Assembly: GCF_028826105.1 (NCBI RefSeq)
Contig: NZ_JAQGPL010000001.1
Location: 1,638,501 to 1,702,500 of the forward strand
Reading direction: 5' to 3'
Origin: Paenibacillus humicola
Lineage (GTDB): Bacteria; Bacillota; Bacilli; Paenibacillales; Paenibacillaceae
DNA length: 64,000 nucleotides
Shown here: positions 1 through 7,725 of the stretch, piece after piece
Layout of the letters: every line of letters starts with the position of its first letter
Numbering within the stretch: the first letter of the stretch is position 1
Notes under the pieces: model-generated
What the model was told of the DNA's origin: nothing
The model's database searches: none
What the model saw: the letters and a program-made list of their open reading frames with translations, nothing else
Program-made: the position numbers and the translations under genes

Positions 1-991
1 CGTCGTCCGGCCGGAATACAACGATATCCGGCAGCTCGGCGAGCGGCGGCTCGCGCTCGGCCGGGCGATTGATTCCGAGCGGCCGTACATCGGTTCCCTG
101 TACGCGATCGCGGATGACAGCGGCAAGCTGCTGAGCGGCTTCGACTATAAGGACGTTTCCGATTTCAAGGACGGGCTGGCGTCGGTATCGGATACGTCCG
201 AGACGTATTTCATCGACCGCAGCGGGAAGCCGGCGCCGGGTTACCCGCGGGTGAACGGCAGCGGCACCCTTGCGCTTGCGGACGGCCTGATCCGGGCGGA
301 CGTCGACCGGCGGCTGTCCTATTTGACCCGCGCGGGCAACGTCGTATGGCGGCAAAACACGACGATTCCGCTCACGCCGCCTTATGCGGTGATCGAGGAG
401 AAGTATAAGCCGAATCCGGATTACCTCGTCTATTATCCGCAGCTTGAAGGAATGCCGGATGCCGGCGCGCAGCGGACGGTGAACGCCAGGCTGAGGGAGC
501 TGTCGCAGGTGAAGCCGGTCCCCGGCGGGCAGCTCGATTATAGCTACGACGGCGATTTCGAGGTCGCGTTTTACAAGGAACGGCTGCTGGAGCTTGAGCT
601 GGAGGGCTATCATTTCCCTTTCGGAGCCGCCCACGGCATGCCGACGAGAACGTACGTCCCCATCGATCTGATATCCGGGACGATCTATGAGCTCCGCGAC
701 CTGTTCAAACCCGGCAGCAGCTACGTCGAAGTGCTGAGCGCCATCGTGGGCCGGCAAATTCGCGAGGATCCGCAATATTCGTATGTGTTCCCGGACAGCT
801 ACAAGGGAATCCGGGCGGACCAGCCGTTTTACGTGACCGAAGACGCCCTTCACTTGTATTTCGAGCCTTACGAAATCGCGCCGTATGCCGCAGGCTTTCC
901 GACCTTTACGATCCCGTTCGCGGAAATCATGGACCTGATCGATACGGAAGGCGCGTTTTGGCGGTCGTTTCACGATGAATCCAACCGGTAA
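1..991 (+). CDS. WG-repeat protein with DUF3298-like C-terminal domain (5' end missing)
   Basis: The reading frame is open from the first bases of the window, so this is the 3' part of a longer gene. The upstream portion (about positions 2-250) encodes short beta-rich units such as DGLASVSDTSETYFIDRSGK, typical of WG (KWG) repeats that form beta-propeller-like surfaces. The last about 200 residues, with the stretch RTYVPIDLISGTIYELRDLF and an end rich in beta strands, resemble the DUF3298 domain found in RsiV- and PdaC-like extracytoplasmic proteins. A GTG at 251 is in frame but has no ribosome binding site and lies inside the repeat region, so it is not the start. Stop is TAA at 989-991. Probably a cell-surface or periplasm-facing protein; function unknown. 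The domain call is by eye and moderately sure. Confidence 0.7.
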   Translation, partial: VVRPEYNDIRQLGERRLALGRAIDSERPYIGSLYAIADDSGKLLSGFDYKDVSDFKDGLASVSDTSETYFIDRSGKPAPGYPRVNGSGTLALADGLIRADVDRRLSYLTRAGNVVWRQNTTIPLTPPYAVIEEKYKPNPDYLVYYPQLEGMPDAGAQRTVNARLRELSQVKPVPGGQLDYSYDGDFEVAFYKERLLELELEGYHFPFGAAHGMPTRTYVPIDLISGTIYELRDLFKPGSSYVEVLSAIVGRQIREDPQYSYVFPDSYKGIRADQPFYVTEDALHLYFEPYEIAPYAAGFPTFTIPFAEIMDLIDTEGAFWRSFHDESNR

Positions 992-1033
992 CTCCGATTC
1001 AAAAAATACCTCCCAAAAAAACGCGGGCATCGT

Positions 1034-1064
1034 TTGACATGGAGTATACTCCATCGGATAAGAT
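1034..1064 (+). promoter_or_regulatory. MerR-type promoter with perfect 16-bp operator
   Basis: A -35 TTGACA (1034-1039) and -10 TAAGAT (1059-1064) are separated by 19 bp, the overlong spacer typical of MerR-activated promoters. The spacer holds a perfect palindrome, ATGGAGTATACTCCAT (1039-1054), centred exactly between the two hexamers. It lies 92 bases upstream of the aldo/keto reductase start at 1156. No MerR gene is adjacent. Confidence 0.8.
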
Positions 1065-1155
1065 GCAGTTGATTGCAGATATCGCGCACGGCAAAATGGG
1101 AATCGATGCGGGCGGCCGCCCGCAGATTCCGCCGCGGAGAAACGGAGGAAGAAAA

Positions 1156-2169
1156 ATGAAAAGAAGAATTCTCGGCGCGACCGGCATGTCGGTCAGTGAA
1201 ATGACGCTTGGGGCGATGATGTTCGGCGCCATGGGCAACACCGACCGCGGCGATTCGGTGCGCATCATCCACCGGGCGCTGGACGCCGGCATTAATTTTA
1301 TCGATACGGCCGACGTCTATTCAAACGGCGAGTCGGAAGAGATCGTCGGGCAAGCGGTTAAAGGACGCCGGCACGACGTGATCATTGCGACGAAGTTCGG
1401 CTTGCCCATGGGAGCGGACGCCAATCGGAGCGGCGGCTCGGCGCGCTGGATCAAGCACGAAGTCGAAGAAAGCCTGAAGCGGCTGGGCACGGATTATATC
1501 GATCTTTACCAGATGCACCGGCCGGATTACAATACCGATCTCGGCGAGACGCTGGCGGCGCTCTCGGACCTGATCCGGGCGGACAAAGTGCGGGCGATCG
1601 GCTCGTCGACGTTCCCCGCCGAACGGATCGTCGAAGCGCAGTGGGCGGCGGAGCGGGGCGGCCATCACCGCTTTCTTGCGGAGCAGCCGATGTATTCGAT
1701 TTTCACGAGAAAGCTGGAGGCAGCCGTGCTGCCGGCAGCGCAGCGCTACAATATGGGCGTCATTACCTACAGCCCGCTGAACGGCGGGTGGCTCTCCGGG
1801 CGCGCTGACCAGATGGGAAGCCATCGCGCGGCGGGAAGACCGGAGCGGTACGATCCGACGATCCCGAGCAACCAGGCCAAAGCGGAAGCGCTGCGAAAAC
1901 TGGACGCGCTTGCGAAAGAATCGGGGATTCCGCTGCCTCACCTCGCCCTGGCCTTTGTCCGGTCTCATCCGGCGGTCACTTCGGTCATTATCGGTCCCCG
2001 CACGATGGAACAGCTCGAAGGACTGCTGGGCGGAGCGGATGTTGAGTTAAGCGGCGATATTCTCGACCGGATAGACGAAATCGTGCCGCCGGGCACGGAT
2101 CTCAATCCGGCGGACAATTATGCGGCCGATTCGCCGGCGATTGCGGACAAGCGTCTGCGCCGCCGATAA
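1156..2169 (+). CDS. Aldo/keto reductase
   Basis: A 337-residue NAD(P)H-dependent aldo/keto reductase, predicted to reduce aldehydes or ketones in the cytoplasm. The N-terminus MKRRILGATGMSVSEMTLG and the motif DTADVYSNGESEEIVG carry the catalytic Asp and Tyr; the Lys is in IIATKFG and the His in LYQMHRPD. The cofactor-binding C-terminal motif VIIGPRTMEQLEG is present. The frame is open back to 1039, but ATG 1156 has a good GGAGG at 1144-1148 and matches the family N-terminus, and the promoter at 1034-1064 places transcription start inside the longer frame. A MerR-type promoter suggests induction by reactive aldehydes or electrophiles, as for AdhR targets in Bacillus subtilis; that link is inference. 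A terminator follows at 2254-2292. Confidence 0.92.
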   Translation: MKRRILGATGMSVSEMTLGAMMFGAMGNTDRGDSVRIIHRALDAGINFIDTADVYSNGESEEIVGQAVKGRRHDVIIATKFGLPMGADANRSGGSARWIKHEVEESLKRLGTDYIDLYQMHRPDYNTDLGETLAALSDLIRADKVRAIGSSTFPAERIVEAQWAAERGGHHRFLAEQPMYSIFTRKLEAAVLPAAQRYNMGVITYSPLNGGWLSGRADQMGSHRAAGRPERYDPTIPSNQAKAEALRKLDALAKESGIPLPHLALAFVRSHPAVTSVIIGPRTMEQLEGLLGGADVELSGDILDRIDEIVPPGTDLNPADNYAADSPAIADKRLRRR

Positions 2170-2501
2170 TTCGTTCGATCCGAGAAACGCCTTCGCCGCC
2201 TGTATCGTGTCGTACAGGCTGTGTCCGTCCTTCGCATCGGGCTTGCATTTCCTGCCTTTCCTGCCGTCGTTTGCAGGGAAGGCTTTTTCTTTACCCGGTT
2301 ATCGACTTGCTTCGCCGTAAGTATCCGGTTCTTCTTGCGGAGCGGCATACCACTTTCAACGTTCGAGGAAGCGATGCTGGCGCCCGCCCGGCGAACCCCA
2401 TTTTGCTGCCGGCGGCGGATTGGTTATTATAGTAGTGGGGAAGTCGGGACAGGCCTTGCGATACGATCTGCGCCCTTGTGAGGGAGAAAGGAGGCTGCGG
2501 G
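2170..2501. other. Intergenic region with one terminator
   Basis: This gap contains the terminator of the aldo/keto reductase gene. Short frames on both strands here lack ribosome binding sites. I see no other gene. The ribosome binding site of the next gene (AAAGGAGG) lies at its right end. Confidence 0.6.
2254..2292 (+). terminator. Rho-independent terminator
   Basis: GCCTTTCCTGC (2254-2264) pairs with GCAGGGAAGGC (2273-2283) with one G-T wobble, followed by a T-rich run. It closes the aldo/keto reductase transcript. Confidence 0.8.
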
Positions 2502-2798
2502 ATGGAACGTCGGGAGAAAGAAGCGGAAAGCACGCCCGGCTCGATGGAAGAGGCGCTGGCGGAGCGGCTGGAATCCGGTCCGATGGACAACGCGGACAAG
2601 GAACGGGAAACGCTGGCGAAGCTGAAGCCGAAATACGAAATTCGCATTCAAACCGTGCACGACCCGGTCGTCGCGGAGACAAAGCGGTACCGGCAGCTGG
2701 CCGGCGAGATCGACGACCGTTACGACAAGTACATGAAGCGCGCCGGAGACGGTTCCCTGACGGACGGAAAAGACGCCGGGCAAGGCAAGGGCGGCTAA
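2502..2798 (+). CDS. Small hydrophilic protein of unknown function
   Basis: A 98-residue, highly charged protein, probably cytoplasmic, with no membrane segment or signal peptide. The first half is acidic and helix-prone (SMEEALAERLESGPMDNADK); the middle, KYEIRIQTVHDPVVAETKRY, could be a short strand-helix unit; the tail is Gly/Asp/Lys-rich and probably disordered. The start at ATG 2502 follows a strong AAAGGAGG; an in-frame GTG at 2478 lies before that ribosome binding site and is unlikely. It stands alone between a terminator and the UPF0173 hydrolase gene about 110 bases downstream. I do not recognise the family. Confidence 0.65.
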   Translation: MERREKEAESTPGSMEEALAERLESGPMDNADKERETLAKLKPKYEIRIQTVHDPVVAETKRYRQLAGEIDDRYDKYMKRAGDGSLTDGKDAGQGKGG

Positions 2799-2909
2799 CC
2801 GGGCGGCAGCGGCGCTGAAGCTTCCCGAGGCGGCTTTCGAAGCGGGATTACCCGCAACGCAAGCGCCCGGGAAGTATCGATATCATACAATTTCAGGAGG
2901 TTACGGATA

Positions 2910-3599
2910 ATGAACATTACTTACCACGGTCATTCCTGTATTCAAATCGAAACGAACGGCAAATCGCTTATCATCGATCCGTTTCTGAGCGGCAACGGGC
3001 TGGCAGTCGTGAAGCCGGAGGAGATCAAAACCGACGCCGTGCTGCTGACCCATGCGCATACGGACCATATTTTGGATGCCGAGCCGATCGCACGCGGCAA
3101 CGATGCGCCGATCGTGGCGACGTTCGAGCTCGCGAACTATATGTCCTGGAAAGGGCTGAAAACGATCGATATCAACATCGGCGGCACCGTCGACCTCGGC
3201 TTCGCCCAGGTGACGATGATCCAGGCGTTTCACAGCTCGGGCATCATGCTTGAGGACCAGCGCATCGTTTACGGCGGCATGCCGGGCGGATTTATCGTGA
3301 AGACGGGCGGGCTCACGATCCTGCATGCGGGCGATACCGGCCTGTTCGGGGATATGAAGCTGATCGGGGAGCGCCACGCGATCGACGTCGCATTCCTCCC
3401 GATCGGCGACCGATATACGATGGGACCCGAGGACGCGCTGCAGGCGGCGGAATGGTTCGGCGCGAAGCTGACGGTGCCGGTGCATTACGACACGTTCCCG
3501 GTTATCCGCCAGGAAGCGGACGTTTTCGTGCGCAGACTTACGGAGAAAGGGTTGAAGGGGCAGGCGCTGAAGCCGGGCGAATCGGTCTCCGGTCTCTGA
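2910..3599 (+). CDS. UPF0173 family metal-dependent hydrolase
   Basis: A 229-residue metallo-beta-lactamase-fold protein, the normal length for the UPF0173 (YtkL) family of cytoplasmic metal-dependent hydrolases with unknown physiological substrate. The metal site signature THAHTDH gives His48, His50, Asp52 and His53; the second metal-site elements are LHAGDTGLFGDM and PVHYDTFPV, the latter supplying the last His. The start MNITYHGHSC is the family N-terminus, and AGGAGG stands 9 bases upstream. It is followed by the PhyH-HEAT gene after about 120 bases. The fold call is very sure; the substrate is unknown. Confidence 0.93.
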   Translation: MNITYHGHSCIQIETNGKSLIIDPFLSGNGLAVVKPEEIKTDAVLLTHAHTDHILDAEPIARGNDAPIVATFELANYMSWKGLKTIDINIGGTVDLGFAQVTMIQAFHSSGIMLEDQRIVYGGMPGGFIVKTGGLTILHAGDTGLFGDMKLIGERHAIDVAFLPIGDRYTMGPEDALQAAEWFGAKLTVPVHYDTFPVIRQEADVFVRRLTEKGLKGQALKPGESVSGL

Positions 3600-3717
3600 T
3601 GGATCTGCCCGCGGGCTCTTAGTTTTGTATAAATGAGGGTGAATATCGTTCATTCTTATTTGGCGCGGCGCTTCTTACAATGAAGAGGAAAACGAATCCC
3701 GTGAGGAGGACGATTCC

Positions 3718-5130
3718 ATGCCGAGCTTTGAACCATTGCTGCTGACGGACGACCAAATGCGTCAATTCATTACTGAAGGTTATCTGATACTGAAAACGGA
3801 TTTTCCCGCCGCATTTCATCAAAATCTGCTGCAGCAGCTGACGGAAGTGTACGAAAAAGAAGGCAACCCCGGCAACAATCTGCTGCCGCGCATTCGCGAG
3901 CTGCAGAAGGTGTTCGACCATCCGGTCGTTCAGGGGGCGCTGACCAGCGTGCTCGGGCCGAATTATATGCTGCACGCCCACCGGCACGGTCACTATAACA
4001 ACACGCCAAAGCCGGGCGGCTGGCATAAGGACAGCTACTGGGGCTACAGCCGGATGCGGAATCATCACCCCTGGTGGGCGATGGTCATGTATTTCCCGCA
4101 GGACACGCCCGTACAGCTCGGCCCTACCGGCGTCATGCCCGGAACGCAAAATTACGAAAGCCGCATTTTCGAATCGGACGAAGCGGAAGGCGAGGCGCTC
4201 GCCAGCGGCGAAGCCGGAACATTCGCGCTGATCCATTACGATATCTGGCATCGGGCGACGGGCAACATGCTCGGCCAGCACCGGTATATGCTGAAGTTCG
4301 AATTCATGCGGACGGAAGCGCCGAAAGCGGCGACCTGGGACAACAAGGCCGCGGAATGGCAGACGCCGCAGTCGTTCAGCGGGCCGGTCATTCCCCAGCC
4401 CGACATGTGGGAGGAGACGTGGCGATGGCTGCGGGGCGAAATCGGCGGCATTGCGAGTACGGTGGCGCCTGACGACGAAACGCTGGCCGGGCTTGCGGAG
4501 CGGCTGGCGGATCCGTTCGAGCCCGAACGGATCGCTGCGGCGTACAGGCTGGCCCGGATGGGCCGCGAAGGCACCCGCGAACTGCTGAATGCGCTGCAAA
4601 GCGGGGAGACGCCTGTATCCCGCGCGGCGGCCTACGGACTGTCCGCGGCAGGCGGTGAAGCGGCGGCCGGGCTGACCGAAGCGCTCGGCAGCAGCCGCGA
4701 GGAAGTTGATCTGCACGCGATTTTTGCGCTTGGCGAGCTGCGGGAGCTGGCGTCCTCCGCCGTGCCGGCGCTGAACCGCTTGCTGGAGACCGGCTCCGTG
4801 AACATTCGCCGCGCCGTTGTTGAAGCGCTCGGCACGATCGGCGAGCCGGCCGCCGACGCGGTGTCCGGACTGATCCGGTGCCTGCAGGACGAGGACGTCC
4901 AGGTCCGTTTCATGGCCGGCCTGTCGCTCTCGCGACTGGGCCCGAAAGCGGCCGCGGCCGTCCCGCAGTTGGAGCTGGCGCTGGAAGACGAGAACCGTTA
5001 CGTCCGCGCCCATGCTGCGGAGGCGCTGCGATACATCAATACGGAAGCGGCGAAAGACACACTGATCCGTTTCCTGCTCGGCTCTCGGTGGTGTCCGACG
5101 ACAACGCCGGCAAGTACGTTCTACCCCTGA
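3718..5130 (+). CDS. Phytanoyl-CoA dioxygenase-family protein fused to HEAT repeats
   Basis: A 470-residue two-domain protein. Residues about 1-230 are a PhyH-type Fe(II)/2-oxoglutarate dioxygenase: the iron ligands are His103 and Asp105 in GGWHKDSYWG and His178 in YDIWHRATGN, and Arg179 or a nearby Arg could bind 2-oxoglutarate. Residues about 255-455 are Ala/Leu-rich helical pairs of the HEAT or PBS-lyase type (for example RRAVVEALGTIGEPAADAV), a protein-docking solenoid. The end SRWCPTTTPASTFYP is Trp/Pro-rich. It is cytoplasmic, with no signal. The ribosome binding site GAGGA precedes ATG 3718. The gene is monocistronic, ending at a strong terminator (5149-5182). The substrate is unknown; small-molecule hydroxylation is the family norm. 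Confidence 0.88.
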   Translation: MPSFEPLLLTDDQMRQFITEGYLILKTDFPAAFHQNLLQQLTEVYEKEGNPGNNLLPRIRELQKVFDHPVVQGALTSVLGPNYMLHAHRHGHYNNTPKPGGWHKDSYWGYSRMRNHHPWWAMVMYFPQDTPVQLGPTGVMPGTQNYESRIFESDEAEGEALASGEAGTFALIHYDIWHRATGNMLGQHRYMLKFEFMRTEAPKAATWDNKAAEWQTPQSFSGPVIPQPDMWEETWRWLRGEIGGIASTVAPDDETLAGLAERLADPFEPERIAAAYRLARMGREGTRELLNALQSGETPVSRAAAYGLSAAGGEAAAGLTEALGSSREEVDLHAIFALGELRELASSAVPALNRLLETGSVNIRRAVVEALGTIGEPAADAVSGLIRCLQDEDVQVRFMAGLSLSRLGPKAAAAVPQLELALEDENRYVRAHAAEALRYINTEAAKDTLIRFLLGSRWCPTTTPASTFYP

Positions 5131-5148
5131 TCCGACCGTTTTTGCGCG

Positions 5149-5182
5149 GAGATCGGCTTTTCGAAGCCGGTCTCTTTTTTTT
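5149..5182 (+). terminator. Rho-independent terminator
   Basis: GAGATCGGCTT pairs with AAGCCGGTCTC around a TTCG loop, followed by eight T. It ends the PhyH-HEAT transcript. Confidence 0.9.
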
Positions 5183-5301
5183 GCAGGGCGACTCGGATGC
5201 AGCTATATTTTTTTAGAAATAAAAGGAAGGATTTACCGCTTCGCGCGGCGAATATATGTTCGATGCCTGGACTCATCATCCGGCGCTAAAGGAGGGGTCT
5301 C

Positions 5302-5505
5302 ATGACCAAGCAATATGCAATCGACAAGGCTAAAATTTTTTTCCGCGAAACGAACGAATCGTATTTCGTCATTGAACTCGACCATCATCAGTACGACGTC
5401 ATGAACGCAGCCGCGCTCGAGCGGGCGATCGCCGACGGGAAGGCGAGCCGGACCTCGATCATTTTCAGCATCGAAGCGGACCGCACGGGCGAAACCCTCT
5501 TCTAA
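5302..5505 (+). CDS. Small protein of unknown function
   Basis: A 67-residue soluble protein with alternating strands (SYFVIELDHHQYDV, TSIIFSIEAD) and one predicted helix (AAALERAIADGKA). The ATG has a strong AAAGGAGGGG 6-7 bases upstream, which makes translation likely despite the short length. It is followed after about 40 bases by a membrane protein gene and may be co-transcribed with it. No recognised family and no metal-binding or nuclease motif seen. Confidence 0.65.
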   Translation: MTKQYAIDKAKIFFRETNESYFVIELDHHQYDVMNAAALERAIADGKASRTSIIFSIEADRTGETLF

Positions 5506-5548
5506 GCCGGATGGGGGACGGCATACACTTCTACTGGAGGTGTTGTCC

Positions 5549-6004
5549 ATGCCGGCGATTCACGATCAGATCGATAATCTCCCCATCGCGGAAGATACGA
5601 AAAAGGTGCTCTACGAGCTGATCAAACGAAAAATCAAAGTGGACCGGCTGTACATGCTGCGCATCGTATTGGCCGTTCTGAACGGCGTCATCGCGCTCCT
5701 CATCCTCGCCTGGCTGAACCGGCTGAGCGCGATTTCCAGCCGGGTGACGCTGGATACGATCGGCTATCTCGGGGAAAGCCCGGCCGCCGTCTTTTTCATC
5801 GTGACTGCCATCACGGCCTTTTTCATTTCCGGCGCCGTCGCCCGCGAATATAAGAAGCAGAAGCAGAAATACGACGACCTGCGCGAGGAAACAATCGTGC
5901 GGATGGATACGAAATGGGACATTTCGGAGGAATCCAGGCTGAAGGACAAAATATCCCGGATGCTCGACGAATACCGGAAAATCAATATCCGCCACAGCAA
6001 ATAG
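5549..6004 (+). CDS. Two-helix membrane protein of unknown function
   Basis: A 151-residue protein with two hydrophobic segments: about residues 33-55 (LRIVLAVLNGVIALLILAWL) and about 78-97 (AAVFFIVTAITAFFISGAVA). The segments are flanked by a basic N-terminal region (LIKRKIKVDRLY) and a long charged, coiled-coil-prone C-terminal tail (EYKKQKQKYDDLREE onwards), which probably faces the cytoplasm. TGGAGG (5535-5540) sets the start at ATG 5549; a GTG at 5540 overlaps that site and is rejected. The next gene begins 72 bases downstream. Function unknown. Confidence 0.75.
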   Translation: MPAIHDQIDNLPIAEDTKKVLYELIKRKIKVDRLYMLRIVLAVLNGVIALLILAWLNRLSAISSRVTLDTIGYLGESPAAVFFIVTAITAFFISGAVAREYKKQKQKYDDLREETIVRMDTKWDISEESRLKDKISRMLDEYRKINIRHSK

Positions 6005-6076
6005 AAACGGGCTCGGATCGTGTGCTATAATTTTGGTATAGGGGGGGCGATTTCCAGATGAAGGAGCGAAAAGCAG

Positions 6077-6385
6077 ATGAAATCCGCATTCCGACAACGC
6101 GTGGAGGATTTGAAAAGTCGCCTGCCCAAAGAACACCAGGAGATCGGCCATTATCTCGAGCACGTGCTCGACTCGCTGGACAGCCTGGAGGAGGAGCACC
6201 TGAGGCTGGTCGCGGCTTACGCCTATCAGGGCTACAAAGTGAGCGGCGACAACGAGCAGGTGTTTAACGAAACGATCCTGACCGTAAAGCAGCAGCTGTT
6301 CGCAACGTTCGAGAAGACGGTTGACGATATTTTGCACAAGGGCGACAAGCGTTGGGACCGAAATTTTAAGGACGGCACCGATTGA
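6077..6385 (+). CDS. Small helical protein of unknown function
   Basis: A 102-residue, strongly helical, charged soluble protein (DLKSRLPKEHQEIGHYLEHV; QQLFATFEKTVDDIL) with heptad-like spacing of hydrophobic residues, so a helical bundle is likely. GGAG lies about 10 bases before ATG 6077. It may be the last gene of a small operon with the two genes upstream, since a terminator (6421-6458) follows and none lies between. No recognised family. Confidence 0.7.
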   Translation: MKSAFRQRVEDLKSRLPKEHQEIGHYLEHVLDSLDSLEEEHLRLVAAYAYQGYKVSGDNEQVFNETILTVKQQLFATFEKTVDDILHKGDKRWDRNFKDGTD

Positions 6386-6420
6386 AACGGCCGCTCCGGA
6401 ACGATACGATCGGACAAAGG

Positions 6421-6458
6421 CAGTTCGGACCGCATGCGCGTTCCGGACTGTTTTTTTT
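6421..6458 (+). terminator. Rho-independent terminator
   Basis: CAGTTCGGA and TTCCGGACTG form a stem with one G-T wobble, followed by eight T at 6451-6458. It closes the 5.3-6.4 kb unknown gene group. Confidence 0.8.
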
Positions 6459-6552
6459 GAACATCGAATTATTCGTTCATCACTGTGCATGAACCGGTGA
6501 ACCGGATTACCTGTCATTACAGCCGGCGATCGGACGCCAAAGGAGAGATATT

Positions 6553-7070
6553 GTGACAGTTTGTAAAACATCGATTGGAATGGGGACCATTATCATGTTA
6601 TCCGTTATATTGATATCCTGTGGAAAAGCTCTCATTCGGATGAGGGTTCAAACCCTTCATCGAAAATTGAAAATCTTCAAACGTCAAGTGAGGGTTCAAA
6701 CCCTTCATCCAAGGTTGAAAATTTTCAAATGTCGAGTGAGGATATTTCAAAAGTGACGATTTCCATGGGTCCATTTTCGCAAGGTCCAGGTGAAGAAATT
6801 ACCGGCGTTATTGATACCGCTGAGGATATAAAGGAACTGACTGGAATCTTGAACAATGCACCTCATCTTACAGGAAATGAAACGGCAGATTATTACCGAC
6901 TGGTGACAGTTACAAAAATGAATGGAACCGAAATGTCTCTGGAATTCGGAGGGCACGGCAGATTTTTTAAAAACGTCAGCTCTGGAATCTTCTTTAAACT
7001 TGATCCAGAGAACAAATATAAAGCATTGAATAGACTTATTGATCGCATTGAGAAAATGGATACGAAATAA
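6553..7070 (+). pseudogene. Lipoprotein gene broken by a frameshift after the lipobox
   Basis: A GTG at 6553 with AGGAGA 6 bases upstream starts a lipoprotein signal peptide whose lipobox is LISC, followed by GK. The frame then runs into an Arg/Leu-rich sequence and stops at 6756. The adjacent frame is open from the same point and encodes the expected Ser/Asn/Glu-rich linker made of a 16-residue repeat (EGSNPSSK...), then a folded domain (SKVTISMGPFSQGPGEEITG to IDRIEKMDTK) ending at 7070. Adding one A to the GGAAAAGCTC run near 6622-6631 restores one continuous protein of about 170 residues. So either a one-base deletion has inactivated the gene, the run is phase-variable, or this is a sequencing error. 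The region is AT-richer than its neighbours. Function unknown; no partner genes. Confidence 0.75.
6642..6737 (+). repeat. 48-bp direct tandem repeat, two copies
   Basis: GAGGGTTCAAACCCTTCATC begins copies at 6642 and 6690, and the rest of each 48-bp unit also matches with few changes. In the frame of the downstream domain each unit encodes 16 residues beginning EGSNPSSK, so the repeat builds the lipoprotein linker. Confidence 0.85.
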
Positions 7071-7147
7071 AAGAAACCTCTCTGGGAGGAGCATTCCCAG
7101 AGCGGTTCCATTTAACTCGATGGATGAACCATTGTAAGCGATTTGGT

Positions 7148-7189
7148 ACCCGCTTCGTGCCAAAAAGGGCACAAGCGGGTTCATTTTTC
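7148..7189 (+). terminator. Rho-independent terminator
   Basis: ACCCGCTT...GTGCC and GGCAC...AAGCGGGT form a long stem around AAAAA, followed by a T-rich tail. A smaller hairpin, CTCTGGGA/TCCCAGAG, lies upstream at about 7079-7101. Confidence 0.8.
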
Positions 7190-7204
7190 AAAAATATATC
7201 ATAT

Positions 7205-7230
7205 CCTTACGTTAACGTTAGGTGTATAAT
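7205..7230 (+). promoter_or_regulatory. MerR-type operator and -10 of the merR-MFS operon
   Basis: CCTTACGTTAACGTTAGG (7205-7222) is a near-perfect palindrome with one mismatched pair, followed closely by a perfect TATAAT (7225-7230). The layout fits an operator lying in the spacer of a MerR-controlled promoter, so the operon is probably autoregulated by its own MerR protein. The -35 is poor, as is usual for promoters that need MerR. Confidence 0.7.
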
Positions 7231-7266
7231 AAGGTCTGCGAAATCCGAGCGAAAGGGGGCAAACGG

Positions 7267-7716
7267 TTGGAAAGCAAACGGTTTGCCATGGAAGAAGTGA
7301 CGGAACGGCTCGGCGTTACCGCGCGCACGCTTCATTACTACGAGGAGATCGGGCTGCTGGCGGGCGTGGAGAGGACGGCCGGCGGCCACCGGCTTTACTC
7401 CGAGGAAATCGTACTCGAGCTGGAACATATTTTGCGCTTGAAAAATGTGCTCGGCTGCTCGCTTCAGGAGATCCGTTCGATATTGGAAGCGGAGCGGCAG
7501 CTGACCGAAATCCGCCATTTTTACCAGCTCGCGGAGACGTCGGAGGAGGGGCGGGGCGAGCTGCTGAGCCGGGCGTCCGAGCTGCTCGGCCAGCAGATCC
7601 GCCTGATCGACGATAAAGTGCGGGGCATGCTGGAGATGAAAGAGAGGTTCGAGAGGCGGCTCAGCCGCGTCAACGAGATCCGCGGCGGCGGGTCAAGCAA
7701 GTCAAACGGGGAGTGA
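7267..7716 (+). CDS. MerR family transcriptional regulator
   Basis: A 149-residue MerR regulator. The N-terminal winged HTH is clear (FAMEEVTERLGVTARTLHYY, then EEIGLL and HRLYSEE), followed by a long dimerisation helix and a short C-terminal effector region without a cysteine cluster, so a metal is unlikely to be the effector. The frame opens at 7222, but that overlaps the -10; TTG 7267 follows AAAGGGGG at proper spacing and is chosen; ATG 7288 has no ribosome binding site. It is directly followed (9 bases) by an MFS drug-exporter gene, so it most likely senses a toxic compound and switches on itself and the pump from the operator at 7205-7230. Confidence 0.88.
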   Translation: MESKRFAMEEVTERLGVTARTLHYYEEIGLLAGVERTAGGHRLYSEEIVLELEHILRLKNVLGCSLQEIRSILEAERQLTEIRHFYQLAETSEEGRGELLSRASELLGQQIRLIDDKVRGMLEMKERFERRLSRVNEIRGGGSSKSNGE

Positions 7717-7725
7717 AGAGAAACG

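Noticed and set aside
6553-7070. Programmed -1 frameshifting in the broken lipoprotein gene
   Set aside because: The run is only four A and no downstream pseudoknot or Shine-Dalgarno-like stimulator is evident; a deletion or sequencing error is simpler.
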